Assembly: GCA_045642445.1 (NCBI GenBank)
Contig: JAZUIX010000016.1
Location: 1-5,824 of the forward strand
Reading direction: 5' to 3'
DNA length: 5,824 bases
DNA from: Colimorpha sp045642445
GTDB taxonomy: Bacteria; Bacteroidota; Bacteroidia; Bacteroidales; P3
Shown here: positions 1 to 5,824 of the stretch, piece after piece
How the letters are laid out: the number at the start of each line of letters is the position of its first letter
Numbering within the stretch: position 1 is the stretch's first letter
Notes under the pieces: generated by a model
The model's database searches: none
Told to the model about the DNA's origin: nothing
Seen by the model: the letters and a program-made list of their open reading frames with translations, nothing else
Translations under genes and position numbers: made by a program

Positions 1-120
1 ACCATAAGGATACGATAACGATACCATAACGTTGGGAGAATAGAGGAAGGAGATTGATGCGATATTCCAAGCGTCACAATTTATTTTTCAAATACCACAC
101 AAATGCCAATAAAAAGAAAA
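1..120. other. Upstream flank of gyrB, no gene recognised
   Basis: I see no convincing gene here. On the + strand one frame reads HKDTITIP and stops at 27-29, which could be the last residues of a gene lying to the left, but eight residues prove nothing. On the - strand an ATG at 27-25 opens toward the window edge (MVSLSYPYG), with no recognisable promoter behind it. The stretch becomes AT-rich from about position 80 as it approaches the gyrB promoter. Confidence 0.3.
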
Positions 121-142
121 ATATATTTTTTTAAAAATATAT
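121..142. repeat. AT-only inverted repeat upstream of the gyrB promoter
   Basis: ATATATTTTT (121-130) and AAAAATATAT (133-142) are perfect inverted repeats separated by TT. The segment 117-130 is also palindromic by itself. The element ends 24 bases before the -7 box, so it lies where an UP-like element or an upstream regulator site would sit. A regulatory role is inference; AT-rich leaders produce such palindromes by chance fairly easily. Confidence 0.5.
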
Positions 143-166
143 ACCATATAAATAAGAAAAAAATCG

Positions 167-174
167 TATCTTTG
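167..174 (+). promoter_or_regulatory. gyrB promoter, Bacteroidota -7 element
   Basis: TATCTTTG matches the Bacteroidota primary sigma factor -7 consensus TAnnTTTG exactly and lies 37 bases before the gyrB ATG, implying a leader of roughly 30 bases. I see no clear -33 TTG box at the expected distance; the region upstream is almost purely A and T. No Shine-Dalgarno sequence precedes the start codon, only an A-rich tract (181-200), which is usual for this phylum. Confidence 0.75.
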
Positions 175-211
175 CAAAATATTTTTTGAACAAGAAAAAG
201 CATATCTCACT

Positions 212-2152
212 ATGAGCGAAGAACAGAACACTCAGACAAACTACAGTGCAAATAATATTACCGTGCTCGAAGGCTTGGAAGCCGTCCGCGTGCGTCCCGC
301 CATGTATATCGGCGATGTCAATTTCCGCGGCCTTCACCACCTCGTCTATGAAGTTGTGGACAACTCCATCGACGAAGCCCTCGCCGGCTATTGTACCAAA
401 ATATACGTCAGCATCAACGAGGACAACAGCATCACCGTCGAGGACAACGGTCGCGGCATCCCCGTCGACATGCACGAAAAAGAGCACCGCTCGGCCCTCG
501 AAGTCGTCATGACCGTGCTCCACGCCGGCGGCAAATTCGACAAGGGTTCTTACAAAGTGTCCGGAGGTCTTCACGGCGTGGGCGTTTCCTGCGTCAACGC
601 CCTCAGCGAGCACATGATCGTCAATGTCTACCGCGAAGGAAAGACTTATCAGCAGGAATATTCCAAAGGCAAACCCCTCTACGAGGTCAAAGTGGTCGGC
701 TCTGCCGAAAAAACCGGCACCCGAATCACCTTCCTGCCCGACAAGAGCATCTTCACCGTCACCGAATACGACTACAGCACCCTTCTCGACCGTATGCGCG
801 AACTTGCATACCTCAACAAAGGTATCGACATCACGATTGAGGACAAGCGCCCCCTCAGCGACGGCACTTTCCAGAGTCACCATTTTTATAGCGAGAACGG
901 ATTGCGCGACTTCATCGCCTACCTTGACGAGAACCGCGAGAAACTCATGCCCGATGCCATCTATATCGAGGGCGAACGCAACGGCATCCCTATCGAGATT
1001 GCCATGCAATACAACAACACCTACAACGAAAACATCCATTCTTACGTCAACAATATCAACACACACGAGGGTGGCACCCACCTTGCCGGTTTCCGCAGCG
1101 GTCTCACCCGCACGCTGAAAACATACGCCGACAAGAGCGGCATGTTGGCCAAAGCCAAAGTGGAAATTTCGGGTGACGACTTCCGCGAAGGTCTCACCGC
1201 CATTATTTCCGTCAAAGTGGCCGAACCCCAGTTCGAAGGTCAGACAAAGACCAAACTCGGCAACACCGAGGTGCGTGGAGCCGTCGACTCCGCCGTCAGC
1301 GAGATGCTCGAGAACTACCTCGAAGAGCATCCCAACGAGGCCCGCACCATCGTCGAGAAGGTCATCCTTGCCGCCCGTGCCCGCCAGGCCGCACGCAAAG
1401 CCCGTGAGATGGTTCAGCGCGGCAACGTGTTCTCCAGCGCCGGACTTCCCGGCAAACTGGCAGACTGCCAGGACGGCGACCCCTCCATGTGCGAAATCTA
1501 TTTCGTTGAGGGTGATTCCGCAGGCGGATCCGCCAAACAGGGTCGCGACCGCCGTTATCAGGCCATCCTGCCCCTCCGAGGCAAAATTCTCAACGTGGAG
1601 AAAGCCATGCGCCACCGTGCTTTTGAAAGTGAAGAAATCAAGAATATCTACACCGCCCTCGGCGTCACCATCGGCACCCCCGAAGACAGCCAGGCGCTCA
1701 ACCTTGAGAAACTTCGCTACCACAAGGTCATCATCATGACCGATGCCGATGTCGATGGCGCTCACATCGACACGCTTATGCTCACCTTCTTCTTCCGCTA
1801 CATGCCCGAACTTATCGAAAACGGCTATGTCTACCTGGCCACTCCCCCACTCTATCTCGTCAAAAAAGGCAACAAGAGTTTCTACTGTTGGACCGAGGAA
1901 GAGCGCGAACAAGCCATGGAGGCCGTGGGCGACAAGGGTGTGCATGTGCAGCGTTACAAAGGTTTGGGTGAGATGAACCCCGAGCAGCTGTGGGAGACCA
2001 CCATGGATCCCGAACACCGCCAGCTCCGCCAGGTCACCATCGAAAACGCCGCCTCTGCCGACCGTGTCTTCAGCATGCTCATGGGCGACGATGTGCCTCC
2101 CCGCCGCGAATTTATCGAAAGCAACGCCACCTACGCCCAACTCGACCTATAA
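212..2152 (+). CDS. gyrB: DNA gyrase subunit B
   Basis: This is the ATPase subunit of the type IIA topoisomerase that, with GyrA as A2B2, introduces negative supercoils into DNA in the cytoplasm. The N-terminal GHKL ATPase domain shows the catalytic base E47 and N51 in YEVVDNSIDEA, ATP/novobiocin-site D78 in VEDNGRGIP (76-84), the glycine-rich lid GGLHGVG (118-124), R141, TGT (168-170) and the QTK loop with K346. The TOPRIM domain has EGDSAGG (433-439) and DADVDG (511-516), and the C-terminal domain has QRYKGLGEMNP (580-590). These motifs, especially PLRGKILNVEKA and QRYKGLGEMNPEQLWETTMDP, favour GyrB over ParE. At 646 residues it is the short form without the roughly 165-residue insert of E. 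coli GyrB. The positions matching E. coli D426 and K447 (quinolone-linked) are D435 and R456, so no acidic change is seen there. The ATG at 212 puts the conserved ITVLEGLEAVR block at the usual distance from the N-terminus. pepE follows 22 bases later. Confidence 0.98.
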   Translation: MSEEQNTQTNYSANNITVLEGLEAVRVRPAMYIGDVNFRGLHHLVYEVVDNSIDEALAGYCTKIYVSINEDNSITVEDNGRGIPVDMHEKEHRSALEVVMTVLHAGGKFDKGSYKVSGGLHGVGVSCVNALSEHMIVNVYREGKTYQQEYSKGKPLYEVKVVGSAEKTGTRITFLPDKSIFTVTEYDYSTLLDRMRELAYLNKGIDITIEDKRPLSDGTFQSHHFYSENGLRDFIAYLDENREKLMPDAIYIEGERNGIPIEIAMQYNNTYNENIHSYVNNINTHEGGTHLAGFRSGLTRTLKTYADKSGMLAKAKVEISGDDFREGLTAIISVKVAEPQFEGQTKTKLGNTEVRGAVDSAVSEMLENYLEEHPNEARTIVEKVILAARARQAARKAREMVQRGNVFSSAGLPGKLADCQDGDPSMCEIYFVEGDSAGGSAKQGRDRRYQAILPLRGKILNVEKAMRHRAFESEEIKNIYTALGVTIGTPEDSQALNLEKLRYHKVIIMTDADVDGAHIDTLMLTFFFRYMPELIENGYVYLATPPLYLVKKGNKSFYCWTEEEREQAMEAVGDKGVHVQRYKGLGEMNPEQLWETTMDPEHRQLRQVTIENAASADRVFSMLMGDDVPPRREFIESNATYAQLDL

Positions 2153-2174
2153 TAACATTTAACATTATACACAC

Positions 2175-2918
2175 ATGAAGCAGAACCTTCTTCTTATCAG
2201 CAACTCTACCATGCGTGGCGAAGCCTACCTCGGATGGTGCAAAGATATGGTCGCCGACTTCTGCCGTCGCCACAATGTCAAACGTGTGCTCTTCGTGCCT
2301 TACGCCGGGGTGAGCCTTGCCGAAGGCGGTCTCAGAGACTCCTATAACGCCTACGAGGCAAAAGTGCAGAAAGTGTATGCCGAATTTGGCGTCAAACTTG
2401 TCAGCGTACACCACGCCACCGATCCCGTCAAGGCTGTTTACGATGCCGAATGTGTGGCCGTGGGCGGTGGCAACACCTTCCATCTGGTCAAAGAGCTGCA
2501 CCGTTTAGGACTGATGCAGGCCATTAGCCGCCGTGCCAAGAGCGGTATGCCCTATATGGGATGGAGCGCAGGCAGCAACGTGGCTGGTCCCACCCTCTGC
2601 ACCACCAACGACATGCCCATCGTCGAACCCGCAAGTTTTGACTGCATGGGCCTCGTCCCCTTCCAAATCAACCCCCACTACACCGATTTCTTCGACCCCA
2701 AACATGGTGGAGAGACACGCGACGACCGTTTGAAGGAATACATCATGGTCAATCCTTCCGCCGTTGTGGCCGCCATCCGTGAAGCCACAGCCCTCAGCCT
2801 TGAGGACGGCAAACTCACCCTCATCGGCAAACCCAACAAAATGAAGGTCTTCCACCAAAACATGGCCAACACCAAAGAGTACGGCCTTGATGACGACATC
2901 AACTTCTTATTGAAATAA
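2175..2918 (+). CDS. pepE: Dipeptidase E (alpha-aspartyl dipeptidase, peptidase family S51)
   Basis: PepE is a cytoplasmic serine peptidase that hydrolyses dipeptides with N-terminal aspartate, feeding amino acids back into metabolism. The fold is class I glutamine-amidotransferase-like. The sequence shows LLISNSTM near the N-terminus, VPYAGV (41-46), VGGGNTFHL (96-104), the nucleophile elbow GWSAGSN with Ser131, TTNDMPIVEP with D146, and QINPHYT with H168. Ser131, D146 and H168 match E. coli Ser120, Asp135 and His157 with a constant offset of 11, so the active site is intact. The length of 247 residues is slightly above the 229 of E. coli PepE; the extra sequence lies partly around residues 47-60 and at the C-terminus. 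There is no signal peptide. With only 22 bases after gyrB and no -7 box between them, it is probably read from the gyrB promoter. A related cyanophycinase-like peptidase is the alternative, but the motif spacing fits PepE better. Confidence 0.93.
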   Translation: MKQNLLLISNSTMRGEAYLGWCKDMVADFCRRHNVKRVLFVPYAGVSLAEGGLRDSYNAYEAKVQKVYAEFGVKLVSVHHATDPVKAVYDAECVAVGGGNTFHLVKELHRLGLMQAISRRAKSGMPYMGWSAGSNVAGPTLCTTNDMPIVEPASFDCMGLVPFQINPHYTDFFDPKHGGETRDDRLKEYIMVNPSAVVAAIREATALSLEDGKLTLIGKPNKMKVFHQNMANTKEYGLDDDINFLLK

Positions 2919-2923
2919 TATAT

Positions 2924-2989
2924 AAAAGGTGAAAAGTGAGATGTGAATTGAACCCGATCTTTCTTTTCACCTTTCACTTTTCACTTTTT
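2924..2989 (+). terminator. Long hairpin after pepE, possible terminator or attenuator
   Basis: Bases 2924-2939 pair with 2974-2989 over 16 positions with a single G-T wobble (2928 with 2985). The helix continues inward through 2940-2941 with 2972-2973, one mismatch, and 2943-2947 with 2966-2970, leaving an 18-base loop. The 3' arm is T-rich, which would suit termination of the gyrB-pepE transcript, but there is no separate T tract after the stem. The arms are made of the TTTCAC-type heptads described for 2964-3004, so the structure may be a by-product of a repeat rather than a dedicated terminator. Confidence 0.5.
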
Positions 2990-3004
2990 TCACCTTTCAC
3001 TTTC
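2964..3004 (+). repeat. Heptad array of TTTCAC-type units in front of nfo
   Basis: Five consecutive units end in TTTCAC: TTTTCAC (2964), CTTTCAC (2971), TTTTCAC (2978), TTTTTTCAC (2985, two bases longer) and CTTTCAC (2994), followed by TTTC. As a result a 17-base block at 2964-2980 recurs exactly at 2987-3003, 23 bases downstream. The reverse complement of the unit appears at 2929-2939. The array ends 14 bases before the nfo start codon, so it would lie in the untranslated leader or the readthrough spacer. No function is evident from sequence. Confidence 0.75.
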
Positions 3005-3018
3005 AACCATTCCCAATC

Positions 3019-3858
3019 ATGAAATACATCGGAGCACACGTCAGTGCCAGTGGCGGAATATGCAATGCCATCCTCAATGCCGAAGTCATTGGAGCCAATG
3101 CCTTCGCCCTCTTCACCCGCAACCAAAAAACCTGGGTCAGCAAACCGCTGAGTACCGCTGAAATACACTCATTCCAACAACTCCTCGCCGAGCGAGGATT
3201 CGACCCTCACTACGTGCTTCCCCACGACAGCTACCTCATCAACCTCGGCAATCCCGAAGAAGAAAACCTCGTCAAGTCGCGCAACGCCTTCCTCGACGAG
3301 ATGACCCGCTGCCAGCAGTTGGGGTTACCGCTGCTCAACTTTCATCCTGGCAGTCACCTCAACAAAATTAGCGAAGAGGAATGTCTCGACCAAATAGCCG
3401 CAGAAATCAACAAAGCCCTCGCCCAAACCGAAGGCGTCACAGCCGTTATTGAAAACACTGCCGGACAAGGCAGCAACCTCGGCTTCAAATTCAGCCAAAT
3501 AGCCCGCATCATTAGTGGTATCGACGATAAGAGCCGCGTAGGAGTGTGCATCGACACCTGTCACACATTTGCTGCCGGATATGATTTGAGCACCGAGATG
3601 GGCTACAACTTCACCTTCGACGAGTTTGAACACGAAATCGGATTCCAATATCTCCGAGCCATTCACCTAAACGACAGCAAAAAAGGATGCGGCAGCCATG
3701 TCGACCGTCATGAAACACTGGGCAACGGCTGTATCGGAAAAGAATTCTTCTCTCGCTTCATGCGTGACTCCCGTTTCGACAACATGCCCATCATCCTCGA
3801 AACTCCCGATCCCACCATCTGGGCACAAGAAATTGCCTGGCTCCGGTCTCTCTGCTAA
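3019..3858 (+). CDS. nfo: Endonuclease IV (AP endonuclease)
   Basis: Endonuclease IV cuts the DNA backbone 5' of abasic sites and removes blocked 3' ends in base excision repair, using three zinc ions in a TIM barrel in the cytoplasm. All nine metal ligands known from E. coli Nfo are present at the same residue numbers: H69, H109, E145, D179, H182, H216, D229, H231 and E261. The family blocks are easy to read: YIGAHVSASGG at the N-terminus, NFHPGSH (107-113), IENTAGQG (144-151), CIDTCHTFAAGYD (177-189), HLNDSKKGCGSHVDRHE (216-232) and ILETP (259-263). The 279-residue length is close to the 285 of E. coli. The ATG at 3019 is the only start that keeps the conserved N-terminal strand at its normal position. 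No -7 promoter box is visible in the 100-base upstream gap, so expression may come from readthrough past the hairpin or from a promoter inside pepE. The nucleotidase gene begins 41 bases after its stop. Confidence 0.97.
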   Translation: MKYIGAHVSASGGICNAILNAEVIGANAFALFTRNQKTWVSKPLSTAEIHSFQQLLAERGFDPHYVLPHDSYLINLGNPEEENLVKSRNAFLDEMTRCQQLGLPLLNFHPGSHLNKISEEECLDQIAAEINKALAQTEGVTAVIENTAGQGSNLGFKFSQIARIISGIDDKSRVGVCIDTCHTFAAGYDLSTEMGYNFTFDEFEHEIGFQYLRAIHLNDSKKGCGSHVDRHETLGNGCIGKEFFSRFMRDSRFDNMPIILETPDPTIWAQEIAWLRSLC

Positions 3859-3899
3859 TTATTCACTGCTTCAAAACAAGTTTTTATAGGTTTTCTGTA

Positions 3900-5492
3900 A
3901 TGAAAAGACTCCTTTTTTTAGCCTTAGCTGCAACGTTATTGTTTGCCTCGTGCAAGAAAGACACCGACTACCCTGTCGACGAACAAGACATCGTAATCTT
4001 GTACGACAACGATCCGCATTGCGAATTGGCCGGCTATCCCAAGATGGCCACCTTGCGCCAACAAATGTCTGCCACCACAGAATATGTGACAACCGTCTCC
4101 GTGGGCGATTTTCTTTCAGGCAACGTCTACGGCTCTGTTTCCAAAGGCGGATATGTGGTGAGATTGATGAACGCCACAGGTTACGACTATGTAACTCTCG
4201 GCAATCACGAATTCGACTACACCGTGCAAACCATGATGGACACCCTGGAACGGCTGACAGCAAAAGTGCTGTGCTGCAACTTCAGACGCACAACTGACAA
4301 CAGTGCTGTCTATGCCGGCTACGACATCAAAAACTACGGCGGCAGAAAAGTAGCCTTTGTAGGCGTTACCACCCCATCCTCCATCACCACCAGCACCCCT
4401 GCCTACTTCCGCGACTCCGAAGGAAACATCTGTTACACATTCTGTCCCCACAACCTGCCCGACATTGTTCAAGCCCAGGTCGACCAGGCCCGCAACGAAG
4501 GAGCCGTATATGTAGTGCTCCTCTCCCATGTAGGGAGCAACGACAACGCCGTGCAGCAACTCATCGCCTCAACCTACGGCATCAACGTGGTGCTCGACGG
4601 CCACAGCCACGCCATAATACCGCAAAGCCACATCGCCAACCGCAAAGGCGAACAAGTGTTGCTCACCTCCTCGGGAACCAAGTTCCAAAACATCGGACGT
4701 GTTGTCATAAAATCCGACGGAACCATAACCAGCGAACTTGTATCCACTTCCGAATTATCCGACAATGCCACTGTCAAAGACCTATTAGACCGCATCACCG
4801 AAAACTACAGCACCATGGCCGCACGCCACATCGGTGTCTCCAAAGTCGCCCTACGCGCCACCGACGACAATGGCAACACAATCGTCCGCACACAAGAATG
4901 CACCATTGGCAACTTCTGTGCCGACGCTATGCGTGCTGTTTTCGAAGCCGACATCGCCGTCGTCAACGGCGGAGGCATCCGCAACAGCATCAATGTGGGC
5001 GAAATCACCTTCAACGACATCTATTCCGTCTTTCCCTACAACAATAGCTGCTCCCTCATCCAAGTTCGAGGACAGGAAATTTTGGACGCACTGGAGCTGT
5101 CGTGTCGCGACATCAAATCCTATTTTGGAGGCTTTTTGCAAGTCTCCGGCATACGCTTCAAGGCGGACACCACCATAACGAGCAGCGTTGTCCTTGACGA
5201 AAACGGAACGTTCGTTCGTGTGGACGGATCACGCCGCATCCATGATGTGGAAGTGTGGGACAAAGCCTCACAAAGCTACCAACCCCTAAACCCCAATGCC
5301 ACCTACACCTTGGCAAGCAACGACTACATAGCCCTCAACCAAGGCAACGGATACGTGTTTCCAAGTGCCGAAGTGCTGCGTCCCTCCATGTGTTCCGACC
5401 TCGAAGTGCTGGAACGCTACATCTCGGAACACCTCTCCGGCATCATCGGCACCCAATACTCCGCTCCCGAGGGAAGAATAATATTTGAATAG
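3900..5492 (+). CDS. Exported lipoprotein 5'-nucleotidase (UshA/CD73 family metallophosphoesterase)
   Basis: This family removes phosphate from nucleotides or related compounds outside the cytoplasm, usually for nucleoside and phosphate salvage. The N-terminus is a lipoprotein signal peptide: MKR, a hydrophobic stretch, and the lipobox FASC with C18 as the lipidated residue. KKDTD follows, an acidic-type stretch like the export signal of surface lipoproteins in Bacteroidota, so outer-face display is possible. The N-terminal metallophosphoesterase domain (about 30-285) has the two-metal ligands D38 and H40 (NDPH), D70 (VGDFLSG), N102-H103 (LGNHEFD), H210 (LLSHVG) and H235/H237 (DGHSH). The C-terminal nucleotidase domain (about 310-515) has TIGNFCADAMR, NGGGIR (356-361), FPYNN (378-382), GGFLQVSGIRF (410-420) and ASNDYIALNQGNGY (472-484). 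At 530 residues it is near the 550 of UshA. The exact substrate (5'-nucleotide, UDP-sugar or 2',3'-cyclic nucleotide) cannot be read from sequence. A weak -7-like TAGGTTTT sits at 3887, too close to the ATG to be convincing, so co-transcription with nfo is likely. Confidence 0.9.
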   Translation: MKRLLFLALAATLLFASCKKDTDYPVDEQDIVILYDNDPHCELAGYPKMATLRQQMSATTEYVTTVSVGDFLSGNVYGSVSKGGYVVRLMNATGYDYVTLGNHEFDYTVQTMMDTLERLTAKVLCCNFRRTTDNSAVYAGYDIKNYGGRKVAFVGVTTPSSITTSTPAYFRDSEGNICYTFCPHNLPDIVQAQVDQARNEGAVYVVLLSHVGSNDNAVQQLIASTYGINVVLDGHSHAIIPQSHIANRKGEQVLLTSSGTKFQNIGRVVIKSDGTITSELVSTSELSDNATVKDLLDRITENYSTMAARHIGVSKVALRATDDNGNTIVRTQECTIGNFCADAMRAVFEADIAVVNGGGIRNSINVGEITFNDIYSVFPYNNSCSLIQVRGQEILDALELSCRDIKSYFGGFLQVSGIRFKADTTITSSVVLDENGTFVRVDGSRRIHDVEVWDKASQSYQPLNPNATYTLASNDYIALNQGNGYVFPSAEVLRPSMCSDLEVLERYISEHLSGIIGTQYSAPEGRIIFE

Positions 5493-5495
5493 CAC

Positions 5496-5553
5496 ACACA
5501 AGCGACACCCCACCCTCCGTCCTTGGGGATGTTCTGAGGGCGGGGCGTTGTGT
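5496..5553 (+). terminator. GC-rich hairpin after the nucleotidase gene
   Basis: Bases 5508-5517 (CCCCACCCTC) pair with 5536-5545 (GAGGGCGGGG) with one A-C mismatch, around an 18-base loop. An outer helix pairs ACACAA (5496-5501) with TTGTGT (5548-5553), and CG (5503-5504) with CG (5546-5547) lies between. It starts four bases after the nucleotidase stop codon, the right place for a terminator, but no T tract follows. The outer 3' strand is shared with the palindrome at 5549-5573, so the two helices compete. Confidence 0.55.
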
Positions 5554-5573
5554 CGGATTTGCAATCCGACACA
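5549..5573. repeat. Palindrome A of the GGATT-NNN-AATCC family
   Basis: A perfect 11-base stem (5549-5559 with 5563-5573) encloses the three-base loop TGC. The inner part is CGGATT / AATCCG; the outer part is TGTGT / ACACA. It is the first of four palindromes sharing the same core within about 140 bases. Confidence 0.85.
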
Positions 5574-5577
5574 TATA

Positions 5578-5658
5578 AATATAAGGATTTGCAATCCGCA
5601 TTAAATAATTCATTATAAATAATGTATGATATGTTTGCGGATTGCAAATCCTTATATT
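5578..5658. repeat. 23-base perfect inverted repeat carrying palindromes B and C
   Basis: Bases 5578-5600 and 5636-5658 are perfect reverse complements over 23 bases, separated by a 35-base AT-rich spacer. Each arm also contains its own small palindrome, GGATT-TGC-AATCC at 5585-5597 and GGATT-GCA-AATCC at 5639-5651. The unit could fold either as one large hairpin or as two small ones. Two copies in opposite orientation around an AT-rich spacer resemble the paired arrangement of REP-type elements; assignment to a named family is inference. Confidence 0.85.
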
Positions 5659-5663
5659 AGACA

Positions 5664-5686
5664 GGCTCGGATTATAAATCCGAGCC
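5664..5686. repeat. Palindrome D of the GGATT-NNN-AATCC family
   Basis: A perfect 10-base stem (GGCTCGGATT at 5664-5673 with AATCCGAGCC at 5677-5686) encloses the loop ATA. The core CGGATT / AATCCG is the same as in palindrome A, whereas both outer arms differ together, so base pairing is kept. It lies six bases after the B/C unit. Confidence 0.85.
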
Positions 5687-5824
5687 AACGTGAATGAATT
5701 TATAGAACCCACCAAAAAATAACATGGGACAATCTTATCGTACAAATGAGGCAGTTTTATTTTCATCAAAAACGACAACATCGTTACAACTTATTTTTTA
5801 ATCGTTACATATATTAAAATGAGT
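5687..5824. other. AT-rich end of window, no gene identified
   Basis: With the repeats before it, this completes a 332-base stretch without a gene. I see no RNA gene or supported reading frame. ATCGTTACA occurs at 5780-5788 and again at 5801-5809, 21 bases apart, and AACGA / TCGTT forms a small inverted repeat at 5771-5785. An ATG at 5819-5821 followed by AGT could be the first codons of a rightward gene, with a weak -7-like TATTTTTT at 5792, but the window ends before this can be judged. Confidence 0.4.

Noticed and set aside
131..2140. A 669-codon open frame on the - strand covering almost all of gyrB
   Set aside because: Its codons are in exact register with the gyrB codons, so it stays open simply because gyrB uses essentially no TTA, CTA or TCA codons before its end. 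The translation is low in complexity (rich in G, V, D, F, H) with no family motif, and gyrB is certain on the other strand.
2112..2501. Minus-strand open frame of 129 codons across the gyrB-pepE junction
   Set aside because: It is antisense to well-supported genes, has no recognisable motif, and reflects the same codon bias as the larger antisense frame.
2919..3018. Independent nfo promoter in the gap
   Set aside because: No TAnnTTTG match is present; the nearest string, GATCTTTC around 2956-2963, departs from the consensus at key positions and lies inside the hairpin loop.
5549..5686. CRISPR array
   Set aside because: The repeated units are short perfect palindromes in mixed orientation with irregular spacing and differing outer arms, not direct repeats of 24-40 bases with uniform spacers, and no cas gene is present.
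5443..5781. Minus-strand open frame through the palindrome cluster, repeating peptides such as RICNP and RIANP
   Set aside because: The repeated peptide is only the translation of the palindromic DNA repeats, the frame runs back into the 3' end of the nucleotidase gene, and no domain, promoter or composition supports a protein.
1..5824. Mobile element, defence island or novel multigene system
   Set aside because: All four genes are complete, recognisable housekeeping or metabolic families on one strand. There is no transposase, integrase, tRNA attachment site, toxin-antitoxin pair or abrupt change in coding composition.

Overview
The window looks like ordinary chromosomal sequence from a Bacteroidota genome, most likely of the order Bacteroidales. 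The gyrB promoter has the Bacteroidota -7 element TAnnTTTG (167-174), the genes lack clear Shine-Dalgarno sequences, and the gyrase B protein is of the short type without the proteobacterial insert. A lipoprotein signal is followed by a charged KKDTD stretch. Coding sequence is fairly GC-rich with C-ending codons, while the gaps between genes are AT-rich. The genus cannot be fixed by reading alone.

Layout, left to right, with all genes on the + strand: an AT-rich leader with the gyrB promoter (1-211); gyrB, DNA gyrase subunit B (212-2152); pepE, dipeptidase E (2175-2918), only 22 bases after gyrB; a 100-base gap holding a long hairpin built from a TTTCAC-type heptad array (2919-3018); nfo, endonuclease IV (3019-3858); a lipoprotein of the 5'-nucleotidase/UshA family (3900-5492); and a 332-base gap (5493-5824) with a GC-rich hairpin, four palindromes sharing the core GGATT-NNN-AATCC, and an AT-rich stretch reaching the window edge, where a further gene may start.

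The four proteins are complete and each keeps the catalytic residues of its family. They do not form an obvious pathway: gyrase controls DNA supercoiling, endonuclease IV repairs abasic sites, PepE cleaves Asp-X dipeptides in the cytoplasm, and the exported nucleotidase probably salvages nucleotides outside the inner membrane. gyrB-pepE and nfo-nucleotidase are each close enough to be co-transcribed, and the hairpin between pepE and nfo may separate the two pairs.

I found no undescribed defence, mobile or biosynthetic system here. The parts most worth a second look are non-coding: the palindromic repeat cluster after the nucleotidase gene and the heptad-repeat hairpin before nfo.
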